64,000 bases of DNA from JAWPMV01 sp038527215. Its GTDB lineage: Bacteria > Bacteroidota > Bacteroidia > J057. The DNA is taken from assembly GCA_038527215.1 (NCBI GenBank), contig JBCBGC010000011.1, positions 25,231 through 89,230 on the forward strand. The letters are read 5' to 3'. Numbering within the stretch: the stretch's first letter is position 1; every line of letters begins with the position of its first letter. Positions 52,659 to 62,049 of the stretch are shown piece by piece. The notes beneath the pieces are model-generated. The model had not been told where the DNA came from. It saw only the letters and a program-made list of their open reading frames with translations, and made no database searches. Both the position numbers and the translations under genes were made by a program.

Positions 52659-52709
52659 CCCCGAAGGCAGGGAGAACTGCTGCTATATGAACCAAACGCA
52701 AGAGGATAG

Positions 52710-53345
52710 ATGAAAGTCCTGGTTATCGGGGCCACAGGAAGAGCTGGAAGTTTACTGGTTGAATATTCCCTTGAAAGAGGGCACGAAGTAACCGCTTTCG
52801 CTCGAAATGTTGATACATACCCTATAGAACACGAACGATTGACGCTCTTTAAAGGAGATGTCTTGTACCCAGCCCTAATTGATGCTGCTATTCCAGGTCA
52901 TGATGTGGTGATATCTGTCATCGGTATCCGCCAGTTTAGCGGGCCTATTTCCCTCCTTTCCTCAGGAATCAGCCATATCATTGCTTCCATGAAGAAGCAT
53001 AGCCTCTCCCGTTTGATTACCATTACCGGTGCGGGCATTCTGCAGGAAAATGATTACGAGCTAATCATGGAAAGTCTGAGTTTTCCCCCTAATCTGCAGA
53101 ATATTTCGCTGGACCACCGAAGGGTATTCGATCATTGTAAAGACAGTCAGCTGGATTGGACCATTGTCGCACCGGCTTTCATGCATCAGGGAGAGCGAAC
53201 CGGGAATTACCTGGTTCAGGCAGACTTTTATCCCTCTCATGCTCAGAATCAGGTCTCAGTAGAAGATGTCGCCGATTTCATCACCAAGGAGATGGAAGAT
53301 AACCTGTTTCTGAAAAAAAGGGTAGGCATTGCTCATCCCTATTAA
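52710..53345 (+). CDS. NAD(P)-binding oxidoreductase (BLVRB-like)
   Basis: The 211-residue protein has a Rossmann dinucleotide motif (GATGRAGS, about 7-14) and the layout of atypical SDRs related to biliverdin reductase B/NmrA: GDVLYPALIDAAIPGHDVVISVIG, ITITGAGIL, and WTIVAPAFMHQG. Catalytic substrate is unknown. A gap of 79 bases and an AT-rich hairpin separate it from the next reductase-like gene, and they could be coexpressed. Confidence 0.88.
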   Translation: MKVLVIGATGRAGSLLVEYSLERGHEVTAFARNVDTYPIEHERLTLFKGDVLYPALIDAAIPGHDVVISVIGIRQFSGPISLLSSGISHIIASMKKHSLSRLITITGAGILQENDYELIMESLSFPPNLQNISLDHRRVFDHCKDSQLDWTIVAPAFMHQGERTGNYLVQADFYPSHAQNQVSVEDVADFITKEMEDNLFLKKRVGIAHPY

Positions 53346-53424
53346 ATTTCGGATATTTCAATAAATTCAAATTCTTACGAGAATTTTTGATATCAACCCT
53401 CATTAGCAACTTATCCTCACACGC

Positions 53425-54060
53425 ATGAAATTAGGTATTATAGGAACCGGAAAAATAGCCAAAGCAGTGTGCACCGCTGCCACTAAAAAAGGCTATCGCG
53501 TTATGGTAGGTGGCAGGAACCTGGAAAAAGCCAACCAAGTCGCCGGGGAAATGGAACACTTCGCTACGGGAGGGACCATTGCCAATGCGATTCATTTTGG
53601 CGAAATCCTTGTCCTGGCAGTACCCTATAAAAGTGTAGAGGAGGTGCTTCGGAATACCGATACTTTTCGGGGTAAAATCATCATTGATTGTACCAACCCG
53701 GTCATCGTAGGCGACTCCATTGAGCTTGCCATTGGGCATACTACTTCAGCCGCTGAGCAGATTGCTCAGATGGTTCCCGGTGCCACGGTCGTGAAAGCCT
53801 ATAATACTGCTTTTGCAAACCAGATTCAGGAAGGTCCTTTTTTCGGTCCCAATGATGGGACCATGTTCTATTGTGGAGACGACGAGCAAGCCAAGGCAGC
53901 AGTGGCCAAACTGCTGGTCGATACAGGTTTTGATGCCGTAGATGCCGGTCCTTTGGATAGTGCACGGCTTCTGGAGCCCCTGGCGACGCTTTTGATGCGA
54001 TTGGGTTATACCCAGTCCATGGGCACAGATATGGCATTTAAACTGTTGAGGCGCGATTGA
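53425..54060 (+). CDS. NADP-dependent F420-reductase-like oxidoreductase
   Basis: The 211-residue protein has an N-terminal Rossmann motif (GIIGTGKIAKAV, about 3-14), GGRNLEKA, LAVPYKSVEEVL, and KAYNTAFANQI, which together identify the NADPH-F420 reductase-like (NPD/F420 oxidoreductase) family. In bacteria without F420 these proteins are thought to use other flavin or quinone partners. Its partner is unknown here. Confidence 0.88.
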   Translation: MKLGIIGTGKIAKAVCTAATKKGYRVMVGGRNLEKANQVAGEMEHFATGGTIANAIHFGEILVLAVPYKSVEEVLRNTDTFRGKIIIDCTNPVIVGDSIELAIGHTTSAAEQIAQMVPGATVVKAYNTAFANQIQEGPFFGPNDGTMFYCGDDEQAKAAVAKLLVDTGFDAVDAGPLDSARLLEPLATLLMRLGYTQSMGTDMAFKLLRRD

Positions 54061-54104
54061 TCAGCTGGCCAGGTTAGGCATTTATTGGGCCTCAGACCGC
54101 TTGC

Positions 54105-57100
54105 ATGGCTTTTTCATTAAAGAGAATTTTTATCCTGTTATCTCTGGGGACCTTATTGGTTCTGGGAGCCTGGTTTACCTATACAGCATGGTATTATCAT
54201 GGCTTGGCCAGTGGGCAGAGTATCAGATTTCTGGCTGATACCACCGTCTCTCCGGTGCCGATTAGCCCCGAGGCTGATTCCCTATACCAGGCTAATTGGA
54301 ACCGCTACCTTCCTCAAGGATTGGCGGTTGAAGATTTCGTAGACCCCCCACAATCCATGGGACCCTGGACCCGTTGGTGGTGGCCTGGCAATCGGGTGGA
54401 TAGCCAGGGCCTGAACCGAGACCTGGAAATGATGCAGAGGATGGGCTTTGCTGGAGCGGAAATTTATCCTACCCAGGCAGGCATAGAAAAAGGGGTAGGG
54501 GAGCAGGAAAAAAACGCCTACCTCGGCTATAGAAGTCCTGCTTACTACGGACATATCACCTATAGCCTGGAAGTGGCGGAAACCCTCGGCCTGCAGCTGG
54601 ATTTGAATGTGGCTGTGGGAGGCATTCAAGCTTTGGATAGTGTCGCGCGGGAAGAGCAGCTGTATAGCCTGGCTTTTTCTGAAGCAGATGTACTCGGGGG
54701 AAAGCGTATCGAATTAGAACTCCCCTTACCAGAAATTCCCTTTGCCTATTGGGCCACGGCCTGGGAAGAAGACGCGATCCATGATGGTGAGCAAAACCTG
54801 TTGGATTGGCAAACCCAATATGCTGAGTTGGTAGCGGTCTGGGCGGTAAAAACCGAAGAGGAAAGCCGGAGCGACAACCCCTATAACCTCTCTGACTACG
54901 TCAGCCTGAACCCGGATTCTATTTTCGAAATTACCTCATTCGTTTCCCGGCGAAATTTGACCTGGGAAGCCCCGGGAGGCTTTTGGAAATTGATCGCTGC
55001 GTACCAATTACCTACCGGTCAGGGTCCTGCATTTTTGCCTTCTGAACAAGCTTACCAGGCGCTATCCCCCTTTCGCGAACAGATCAACCAGAAGTACCTC
55101 AACCTTCAACTAGGGGAGGCAGCCCTATACCCTCATATGGGAAAAGCCTTGCGGGGCATATCCTGGGACCACCTGGACTACCTTGCGGAGCATCCTTTTC
55201 CAGCGGGACTGCTGGAAGCCTTTGAAGCGGAACACGGATACGACTTACGACCCTTTTTGCCTGTACTGGCTAAGCCCGGCACTTTTTTCCCGAAACTACA
55301 GACCTGGAAGATCCCGACCGAGGCCGCTTATCGGTTGAAGATAGGAGACGATAGAATTCGTAGAGATTACCTGGAAACCTTGACCTCAATGCTAGCCCGG
55401 CATCATTTTCAGGCCTCACAAAACTGGGCCAGGAAACGAGGGCTCATGAGTCGCTTGCAGCCCTATGGACTGCCGTTGAATCAAATGAGGCTGACCAAGG
55501 CAGCAGACCTGCCAGAGACTGAACAGGCATTTGGGGGAGGTTCCCGGATGTTTCTTAAGATGATCAGCTCTAGCGGAGCCTTGCATGGGAAGAGATTGAT
55601 CAGCGGTGAGGCTGGAGGGTATACTGGGCAAGCTTTCCAGGATACCCCGGCCCGCTTGAAGGAAGAGGTAGACCAACTTTTTGTGGCAGGAGTAAATCAT
55701 CTGATGTGGGTGGGCACCCCTTATCGCCTGGCAGATCCGGACTATGGAATTACGGGATGGCATCCCTATTCCTCGCCCTATAATCCTCAGTTTAATCAAG
55801 GAGTCAACCTTTCCGAAGGGAATCCCTTTTGGCGACAACTTAGGAGCCTGCAAAGCTATATTGCCCGGGTGCAGTATGTCATGCGCATGGGAACCCCGAG
55901 GCCAGAGACCTTGGTATACTTCCCATTTGATGCTTTTCCCACAGATTTTCCCTCTACCTACACTGGAGGCTCAACCCCCGTTCCTTCCATGCCCGGGCCC
56001 CTCCAACAAGGACCGGTCAGTGAAGCCACCAAATGGCTTCTTGAGATAGAACCCTTGCTGAAGGCCCTGGATGCCAGAGGAATGAGCTGGGCCTGGGTGA
56101 GCGGAGATGACCTGGTTTCCCTTGAATGGAAAAATGGGAAACTTAGCTTGTATGATCAATCCTACACCAGTCTGCTGCTGGTTGAGCCGCCTGAGATAAA
56201 GGTGGAGGCTGCCCGCAATCTGTATGATCTATATCAAAACAAAGCCCATATTTATGCCCTGGGAACCATGGCTTCCCGCCATAAGGGCTATGTAGCCTGG
56301 CCCCAGAAGGACGCAGAGGTAGAGAGCCTGATGCAAAAAATGGCTTACGCAGATGCGGCTCTTTCAGAAGGGGCTATGCATAATTTCTGGGCCAGGTTTC
56401 CCCGCGCTGAGCGGCTCAGCTTTGCTGAAACCTACGACTTCCTTTCCCTGGAGCGGAGAGAAGATGAGCAGGGTAATATGTACGCCTTTCTGGTCAATCA
56501 GTCGGCTGAAGACCGGCACTTTACCCTGAACCTGACCGATGAAACCCAGGAAGCCTTCTGGCTCAATCCTATGTTGGGCAAGGTGCATCGGGCCCAAATA
56601 GGCACTACCGGTCAGATTCATGCCTATTTACCGAGCCATGCTTCCCTGATATTGGTGGCTGGAGAAAATCTTAGATTAACCGATAGCCTGATCAGTTCCA
56701 TTGATCCGGTTTGGAAAGGGCAATTCCCGCAGAATAAGTCTTCAACGCTGAACCTGGACCGATGGGATTTCTTCCTGCATGAGGCCGCGGAGGAGATAAA
56801 CATCCGATTGATGGATACCATGTTGTTTGACTGGAAGCGGGAAGGCAAGTTGGAATTCACCAAAAGCGATGCTCTGTATACCACAGATTTTTTCCTGCCG
56901 CAGTTAGAAACTGAAAAGCGCTATTTGCTGGATTTAGGAAGCTTTGCAGGGACCCTGGATGTGGTATTAAATACCGATTCTGTTACGACTTTGCTGTATC
57001 CTCCCTATCGGTTGGACCTGACAGATTGGTTACAACCCGGCTTCAATACCCTGGAACTATGGCTGACCCCGCCCATGAGGAATTATCTGATCAACCGCGG

Positions 57101-57203
57101 GCGTACGGAACCAGCCAGGTACCGGCAGTGGCAGTATGATCCGGATTCCATGATGTCAATGGGGTTGAAAGGACCCATTCGTATTTGGGAGGTTGATCCT
57201 TAA
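54105..57203 (+). CDS. Membrane-anchored GH106-like glycoside hydrolase
   Basis: The 1032-residue protein has an N-terminal hydrophobic helix (about 7-30) that could be an uncleaved anchor, then a large catalytic region with the GH106-like PWTRWWWPGN opening (about 87-96) and NRDLEMMQRMGFAGAEI. Later GHGKRLISGEAGGYTG- and VGTPYRLADPDYG-type segments lead into a C-terminal beta-rich part (about 920-1030). GH106 enzymes are alpha-L-rhamnosidases. Whether this one cleaves rhamnose is not known. No polysaccharide-utilisation SusC/D pair is nearby. Confidence 0.85.
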   Translation: MAFSLKRIFILLSLGTLLVLGAWFTYTAWYYHGLASGQSIRFLADTTVSPVPISPEADSLYQANWNRYLPQGLAVEDFVDPPQSMGPWTRWWWPGNRVDSQGLNRDLEMMQRMGFAGAEIYPTQAGIEKGVGEQEKNAYLGYRSPAYYGHITYSLEVAETLGLQLDLNVAVGGIQALDSVAREEQLYSLAFSEADVLGGKRIELELPLPEIPFAYWATAWEEDAIHDGEQNLLDWQTQYAELVAVWAVKTEEESRSDNPYNLSDYVSLNPDSIFEITSFVSRRNLTWEAPGGFWKLIAAYQLPTGQGPAFLPSEQAYQALSPFREQINQKYLNLQLGEAALYPHMGKALRGISWDHLDYLAEHPFPAGLLEAFEAEHGYDLRPFLPVLAKPGTFFPKLQTWKIPTEAAYRLKIGDDRIRRDYLETLTSMLARHHFQASQNWARKRGLMSRLQPYGLPLNQMRLTKAADLPETEQAFGGGSRMFLKMISSSGALHGKRLISGEAGGYTGQAFQDTPARLKEEVDQLFVAGVNHLMWVGTPYRLADPDYGITGWHPYSSPYNPQFNQGVNLSEGNPFWRQLRSLQSYIARVQYVMRMGTPRPETLVYFPFDAFPTDFPSTYTGGSTPVPSMPGPLQQGPVSEATKWLLEIEPLLKALDARGMSWAWVSGDDLVSLEWKNGKLSLYDQSYTSLLLVEPPEIKVEAARNLYDLYQNKAHIYALGTMASRHKGYVAWPQKDAEVESLMQKMAYADAALSEGAMHNFWARFPRAERLSFAETYDFLSLERREDEQGNMYAFLVNQSAEDRHFTLNLTDETQEAFWLNPMLGKVHRAQIGTTGQIHAYLPSHASLILVAGENLRLTDSLISSIDPVWKGQFPQNKSSTLNLDRWDFFLHEAAEEINIRLMDTMLFDWKREGKLEFTKSDALYTTDFFLPQLETEKRYLLDLGSFAGTLDVVLNTDSVTTLLYPPYRLDLTDWLQPGFNTLELWLTPPMRNYLINRGRTEPARYRQWQYDPDSMMSMGLKGPIRIWEVDP

Positions 57204-57284
57204 TTAAGGTTAAAAATCGCCCTTTCACTTACATTATGGGGTCTTGGGCAAACAAATCTCCTGCTAAATTAGTATATTGTTTGT

Positions 57285-57301
57285 TGTTCCATTATGGTAC
57301 T
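57285..57301. promoter_or_regulatory. Degenerate copy of TGTTCCA-N3-TGGAACA element
   Basis: TGTTCCA-TTA-TGGTACT keeps the left arm and five of seven right-arm bases of the element at 58644-58660. It lies about 170 bases upstream of the small exported-protein gene. Confidence 0.35.
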
Positions 57302-57468
57302 TTAAGTGTTTCATTTCGGAACAATATTCATCAAAATCCAATCAGGATTGTTTGTAACGTTCTGTCTGCCAGTGTGTTAAAAGGTGGAATGTTTGTTGCA
57401 ACACATAGGATGTTTGGGCCTAAGAACAAGTCAGCGCTTAATTTGTCTTTTGGTTTAGCCCTATCACT

Positions 57469-57747
57469 ATGAGAAACTTGCCTCAGAAAATCTGTTTTTT
57501 TATTTGTCTGGTGGGATTCATGCCGCTGACAACTTTCGCGGTTGACCAGCAGGTGCCTGCTCAGGATCAATCTTCCACGGTGCGTCAACCGGAAAAGGAA
57601 AAATCCACAGAGATGGAAAAGATGGAGGTGAAGGAAGAGGACGATGGCTGGTCCATCCTCAAAGAGTTGATGCAGGAGACCCTGGATTTCTTTTATTCCA
57701 CTGAGTCTGAGACGGATACTACCCAGCAAAGAAAGCAGAAACAGTAA
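57469..57747 (+). CDS. Small exported protein of unknown function
   Basis: The 92-residue protein has a signal peptide (about 1-24, FMPLTTFA) and a mature part of about 68 highly charged residues with a short helix (WSILKELMQETLDFFYS). I do not recognise it. It stands alone, convergent with the ABC ATPase gene. Confidence 0.55.
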   Translation: MRNLPQKICFFICLVGFMPLTTFAVDQQVPAQDQSSTVRQPEKEKSTEMEKMEVKEEDDGWSILKELMQETLDFFYSTESETDTTQQRKQKQ

Positions 57748-57776
57748 TCACAACCCACTCACAAAAGTTAAAGATA

Positions 57777-57796
57777 GGAGACCTATGCGGTCTCCT
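57777..57796. terminator. Hairpin between convergent genes
   Basis: Eight-pair perfect stem (AGGAGACC 57777-57784, GGTCTCCT 57789-57796) followed on the plus strand by GTTTTATTTT. It overlaps the last codon of the convergent ABC ATPase gene. Confidence 0.6.
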
Positions 57797-58484
57797 GTTT
57801 TATTTTACTGGGTTCATCCGAATCCATCCAACCATCAGAAAGCTGGATAATCCGATTGCCATACTGGGCATTTTTCTCGGAGTGCGTAACCTGAATGATG
57901 GTGATCCCTTCTTGGTTAAGCGAAGAAAACAGCTCCATAATCTGCTCCCCCTGTTTAGAATGGAGATTTCCGGTAGGCTCATCTGCCAATAAAATGTCTG
58001 GCTTGCCGATAATGGCCCGGGCTACGCCAACCAATTGCTGCTGGCCTCCTGAAAGCTGATGAGGGAATAAATCCTTCTTGGCTACAATCTGAAAGCGATC
58101 CAGAATTTCCGCTACCATGCTTTTCCGCTCACTGGATTTGATTTTTTTGTACAATAGCGGTGTTTCAATGTTCTCATAAACGGTGAGTTCGTCAATCAGG
58201 TGGTAAGCCTGAAAGACAAAGCCAATATGGTGTTTATGAATCTCCGATTTCTTGCGCTCGTTAAGTTTGTGGGTGGGCATATCCATGAAGAAGTATTCTC
58301 CCTCATTGGGTTTTTCCAATAAACCGATCACATTCAGGAGCGTAGATTTACCGGCACCACTGGGACCCATGATGGTAACAAACTCTCCTTTTTCTATTTC
58401 CAGATTGATGTTGCGGAGCACATAGGTCTTTTGTAAACCAGCTCGGTAGAACTTAGAAATATCCTGCAATCGAATGAAACTCAT
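57783..58484 (-). CDS. LolD/MacB-type ABC transporter ATP-binding protein
   Basis: The 233-residue protein carries Walker A (GPSGAGKS), the Q-loop, signature LSGGQQQ, and Walker B (ILLADEPTGN). This is the subfamily of LolD, FtsE and MacB ATPases, which power lipoprotein release or peptide/envelope export. The signature reads LSGGQQQLVG, where the usual next residue is Arg. No permease gene is adjacent, so its membrane partner is elsewhere. An inverted repeat 160 bases upstream may control it. Confidence 0.9.
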   Translation of the reverse strand: MSFIRLQDISKFYRAGLQKTYVLRNINLEIEKGEFVTIMGPSGAGKSTLLNVIGLLEKPNEGEYFFMDMPTHKLNERKKSEIHKHHIGFVFQAYHLIDELTVYENIETPLLYKKIKSSERKSMVAEILDRFQIVAKKDLFPHQLSGGQQQLVGVARAIIGKPDILLADEPTGNLHSKQGEQIMELFSSLNQEGITIIQVTHSEKNAQYGNRIIQLSDGWMDSDEPSKIKQETA

Positions 58485-58643
58485 GGCGGAATGGTTTGAC
58501 GTAGAAAGAAAAGGAATTGATCTGTAAGATAATTAGAATTAGACAATAAGCGGGCCACAGCCTGTAAGTCATTGAATAAGAGGCACTTGTGCCATTTTGC
58601 TTATCTTACTGCTTTAAAAAAATGTTTCGCCTTGGGACAATTC

Positions 58644-58660
58644 TGTTCCATAGTGGAACA
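58644..58660. promoter_or_regulatory. Perfect inverted repeat, candidate operator
   Basis: TGTTCCA-TAG-TGGAACA: seven-base arms and 3-base spacer. It lies 160 bases upstream of the ABC ATPase start and just past the lpd terminator. A second short palindrome, GGCACTTGTGCC, lies at 58582-58593. Confidence 0.45.
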
Positions 58661-58661
58661 A

Positions 58662-58703
58662 TAAAAAATATCCCCCTATGATCCCAGAATCATAGGGGGA
58701 TAT
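58662..58703 (-). terminator. Rho-independent terminator of lpd
   Basis: A fifteen-pair perfect stem (58668-58682 with 58689-58703) with a 6-base loop is followed on the minus strand by a T-rich run. It starts 16 bases after the lpd stop. Confidence 0.92.
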
Positions 58704-58719
58704 ATATTTCACGCTAGGG

Positions 58720-60114
58720 TTAAAGGTGCACCACCTCCCCATAAGCATCCGCAGCTGCTTCCATCACCGCTTCCGACATGGTCGGATGTGGGTGAACCGC
58801 TTTGATGATTTCGTGTCCAGTAGTTTCCAGTTTTCTGGCTACCACGACCTCGGCGATCATATCGGTAACCCCTGCCCCCACCATGTGGGCCCCCAGAAAT
58901 TCGCCGTATTTCGCGTCGAAAATAACCTTCACAAATCCATCCTTTTTTCCAGCAGCGGTGGCCTTACCAGAAGCTGAAAATGGGAACTTGCCAACTTTCA
59001 GTTCATAGCCTTGCTCTTTGGCTTCTGCTTCCGTCAGGCCTACAGAAGCGATTTCAGGCTGGCAATAGGTGCAGCTGGGAATGTTGCCATAGTCAATGGG
59101 CTCTACATCCAAACCGGCAATTTTCTCTACACAGAGGATCGCCTCGTGAGAAGCCATGTGCGCGAGGGCAGGTCCAGGGATCATATCGCCGATGGCATAG
59201 ATATTCGGTACATTGGTTTGGTAGTATTCATCTACCACTACTTTGCCACGCTCCGTCTGAATACTGAGGTTTCCCAATCCGATTTCCTCAATATTGGCGA
59301 CAATTCCCACCGCAGACAAGAGGATATCTGCTTCCAGAATCTCTTCTCCTTTTTTGGTCTTAACCGTAGCTTTCACGCCTTTGCCTTTGGTATCCACCCC
59401 AGTTACCTCAGCATTGGTCATGATGGTCATGCCTTTTTTCTTGTAGAGGCGGTTGATGGTTTTAGATACCTCCTGGTCTTCTCTGGGTAGAATGTTGCCC
59501 AGGTATTCCACGATGGTAACCTCTGTACCCATGGTGTGGTAGAAATAGGCGAATTCCATTCCAATGGCTCCAGACCCTACCACAATCATTTTCTTGGGTT
59601 GTTTAGGCAGGGTCATAGCCTTGCGATAGCCAATGATTTTTTCCCCGTCTACGGGCATGGAGGGAAGGCTTCTGGTGCGTGCACCGGTGGCCAGGATGAT
59701 ATGTTTGGCTTCGTAAGTAGCCGTTTTGCCATCCTCACCAGCTACACTGACCTTTTTATCCGGGGTCAATTTGCCATGTCCCATCAGGACATCTACTTTA
59801 TTTTTTCTGAGGAGAAAACTTACCCCTTTGCTCATGGTATCAGCAGAGCCCCGACTTCTGGCGATGATTTTGGAAAAATCGTGTTTTATATCTTTGGCCT
59901 GCAGTCCGTAATCGTCAGCATGCTGGAGATATTCCATGACTTCGGCACTTTTTAGGAGGGCTTTCGTAGGAATACAACCCCAGTTAAGGCAGATTCCCCC
60001 TAGATTTTCCCTTTCAACCACCGCTGTCTTCATCCCCAACTGGGCTCCCCGGATCGCGGCTACGTAGCCGCCGGGGCCACTTCCGATAACGATCAGATCG
60101 TAAGCATTTGCCAT
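58720..60114 (-). CDS. lpdA: Dihydrolipoyl dehydrogenase
   Basis: I start at ATG 60114 (464 residues), three codons inside a TTG-started frame. The FAD motif GSGPGGYVAA (about 11-20), redox disulfide GGICLNWGCIPTK (Cys42, Cys47), NAD motif VGSGAIGMEFA and C-terminal HPHPTMSEA (catalytic His-Glu) are intact. It reoxidises dihydrolipoamide in the E3 step of pyruvate and 2-oxoglutarate dehydrogenase complexes and glycine cleavage. No E1/E2 gene is in the window. It is a single-gene unit with its own terminator. Confidence 0.96.
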   Translation of the reverse strand: MANAYDLIVIGSGPGGYVAAIRGAQLGMKTAVVERENLGGICLNWGCIPTKALLKSAEVMEYLQHADDYGLQAKDIKHDFSKIIARSRGSADTMSKGVSFLLRKNKVDVLMGHGKLTPDKKVSVAGEDGKTATYEAKHIILATGARTRSLPSMPVDGEKIIGYRKAMTLPKQPKKMIVVGSGAIGMEFAYFYHTMGTEVTIVEYLGNILPREDQEVSKTINRLYKKKGMTIMTNAEVTGVDTKGKGVKATVKTKKGEEILEADILLSAVGIVANIEEIGLGNLSIQTERGKVVVDEYYQTNVPNIYAIGDMIPGPALAHMASHEAILCVEKIAGLDVEPIDYGNIPSCTYCQPEIASVGLTEAEAKEQGYELKVGKFPFSASGKATAAGKKDGFVKVIFDAKYGEFLGAHMVGAGVTDMIAEVVVARKLETTGHEIIKAVHPHPTMSEAVMEAAADAYGEVVHL

Positions 60115-60316
60115 ATGTATCAAGCTTATTGTTTGGTCTATTGAAGCCGCAAATTAGGAAAAATGTGCAATAGGTAAAGGCTCCCGCCAGAAGAGAATGA
60201 ATTATTTTACGCTCCCTAAAATCGAGCAGCTTTGGGGTCTGCTAAAAATAGTATCCGTGGCTAAAAATTTTATCATTATTTCCTGCATTACTTGGAAATG
60301 TTTGGAATATTTCTCT

Positions 60317-60324
60317 TACATTTG
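60317..60324 (+). promoter_or_regulatory. -7 promoter box for recN
   Basis: TACATTTG fits TAnnTTTG exactly, 27 bases before the ATG at 60352. A TTG at 60292-60294 is 22 bases upstream, slightly long. It supports 60352 as the recN start. Confidence 0.55.
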
Positions 60325-60351
60325 TCCCCATCGGATCGGGTTTACATCCCT

Positions 60352-62049
60352 ATGCTACAACATCTTTACATTAAAAACTACGCGCTGTTCACAGAAACAG
60401 AAGTAGACTTTCAGGCAGGATTCAATGTGCTCACGGGCGAGACCGGAGCTGGAAAATCCCTCCTGGTAGGTGCGCTCGGGCTGATCAATGGCAAAAGGGC
60501 CGATAGCTCCGTGGTCTTTCGGGAAGATGAAAAATGTGTCGTAGAAGCCCGGTTTCATGAACTCTCCCCCCTGATCCAGAAAAGGGTGCAAAGCTATGAG
60601 GAGTTCGATTTCGAAGGCAAGGAGTTGATCATTCGCAGAGAAATCACCCCCTCCGGCAAATCCCGTGCATTTATCAATGATACCCCGGTTTCACTGCAAA
60701 TCCTCCGTCAGGTCAGCAACCTGCTGCTGGACATGCATGGGCAACACGAAAACCAGTCCTTACTCCAAAATGATCAGCAACTCTCTTTGCTGGATGCTTT
60801 TGCTGCCACAGAAGGGGTTGCCGCGAGCTTTGGGGAAGATCTGCGTCGTCTCGAAGCCATTAACCAGGAAATAAAACGCCTTCGTGAACAGGAGGCTACT
60901 GCCAAGCAGCGCCAGGAATTCCTGCAATTCCAGGTGGAAGAGCTCCGGGCGGCCAATATACAGGCCGACGAAGAAAATGAGCTCGAACAAGAGTTAAACC
61001 TGCTCCAAAATTCAGAAGAGGTGCGAGAAGCGGTTGGTGGGGCCTCAGACCTGCTGTATCATCAGGATGAGTCAATGTACCATGTTCTCAGTGCCCTGCT
61101 GGAGCCCCTCAGAAAAGTTTCAGGGGTAAATGAGCAAATGCGGGAGGAGATTGAGCGATTGGAAGAGATGTGCCACTCCCTCAAAGAAAGTGCCTTTAAC
61201 TTTCAGGCCATGCTGGAGATGGTAGATTCTGATCCGGAACGGCTGGCTTTCATTGAGGAGCGCCTGGCCATTTATTACCAGCTAAAATTAAAGCTCGGGG
61301 TCAAGACGGGGGAGGAACTGATGGCTCAGTATGAAGCCTTTCAGGCCCAACTGGCAGAATTCTCCTCCTTAGAGGACAGGATTGAAGACCTGGTGGGAGA
61401 ACAAGATTTTCTGGCTCGTGAACTGGCGAAAAAAGGCGTAAGCCTGGAAGCCAGACGCGTAGCGGCCAAAACTTCCCTCGAGAAACAAGTGTGTGCCCTG
61501 TTGGAGGAAGTCGGTTTCCAACAAGCCACCTTTGAAATCCAATTGGAACGTCAGCCAGAGGAAAATGGGCTGTTGGAAGTTGATGGTGCCCGGATAAAAG
61601 CCTTTACACACGGGATCAATAAAATCACCTATGTGGTGCGGACCAATCCAGGCATGCCTCCCGGTCCACTGGCCCAGATCGCATCAGGCGGTGAAATCTC
61701 CCGGGTCATGTTGGCTATCAAAGCTGCCCTGGCCGAAAAATCCTCTTTCCCGGTATTGATCTTTGATGAGATAGACGCAGGGATCAGCGGAGAAATCGCC
61801 AAAAAAGTAGGCCAGGTGATGTACAACCTGGCCCGTAAGTTTCAAATATTATCTATTACCCATCTTCCTCAAATCGCGGCTAAGGGAGACCACCATTTCC
61901 AGATTGAAAAATCTACAGATGGGGTGCAGACTACCTCTCAGGTGCGAGCGCTTCCCCAAGAAGAGCGAGTGGAGGAACTGGCCAAAATGATCAGCGGAAA
62001 AGACCTGACGCCTTCTGCGCTGAATCATGCACGCGAGCTGATGAACTAG
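60352..62049 (+). CDS. recN: DNA repair protein RecN
   Basis: I start at ATG 60352 (565 residues, compared with about 550-570 for the family), because the longer frame from 60292 contains the promoter box. RecN is an SMC-like ATPase that helps in double-strand break repair. Visible parts are MLQHLYIKNYALF, Walker A GETGAGKS (29-36), long coiled-coil arms (about 155-350), the ABC-like signature ASGGEISRVMLAIKAA, and Walker B FDEIDAGISG. The stop overlaps the convergent cyclophilin stop by four bases (CTAG). Confidence 0.96.
   Translation: MLQHLYIKNYALFTETEVDFQAGFNVLTGETGAGKSLLVGALGLINGKRADSSVVFREDEKCVVEARFHELSPLIQKRVQSYEEFDFEGKELIIRREITPSGKSRAFINDTPVSLQILRQVSNLLLDMHGQHENQSLLQNDQQLSLLDAFAATEGVAASFGEDLRRLEAINQEIKRLREQEATAKQRQEFLQFQVEELRAANIQADEENELEQELNLLQNSEEVREAVGGASDLLYHQDESMYHVLSALLEPLRKVSGVNEQMREEIERLEEMCHSLKESAFNFQAMLEMVDSDPERLAFIEERLAIYYQLKLKLGVKTGEELMAQYEAFQAQLAEFSSLEDRIEDLVGEQDFLARELAKKGVSLEARRVAAKTSLEKQVCALLEEVGFQQATFEIQLERQPEENGLLEVDGARIKAFTHGINKITYVVRTNPGMPPGPLAQIASGGEISRVMLAIKAALAEKSSFPVLIFDEIDAGISGEIAKKVGQVMYNLARKFQILSITHLPQIAAKGDHHFQIEKSTDGVQTTSQVRALPQEERVEELAKMISGKDLTPSALNHARELMN

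Noticed and set aside
53369..53388. AAATTCT-TACG-AGAATTT hairpin after the NAD(P)-binding gene
   Set aside because: The stem is all AT-rich but for one pair and too weak to call a terminator with confidence.
57236..57472. 78-residue open frame ahead of the small exported gene
   Set aside because: The sequence has no signal, domain or neighbour support and runs through a promoter region; it overlaps the start of the 92-residue gene.
58582..58600. Possible sigma-54 promoter near GGCACTTGTGCC
   Set aside because: The TGGCAC-N5-TTGC spacing is not met on either strand; it is only a short palindrome.
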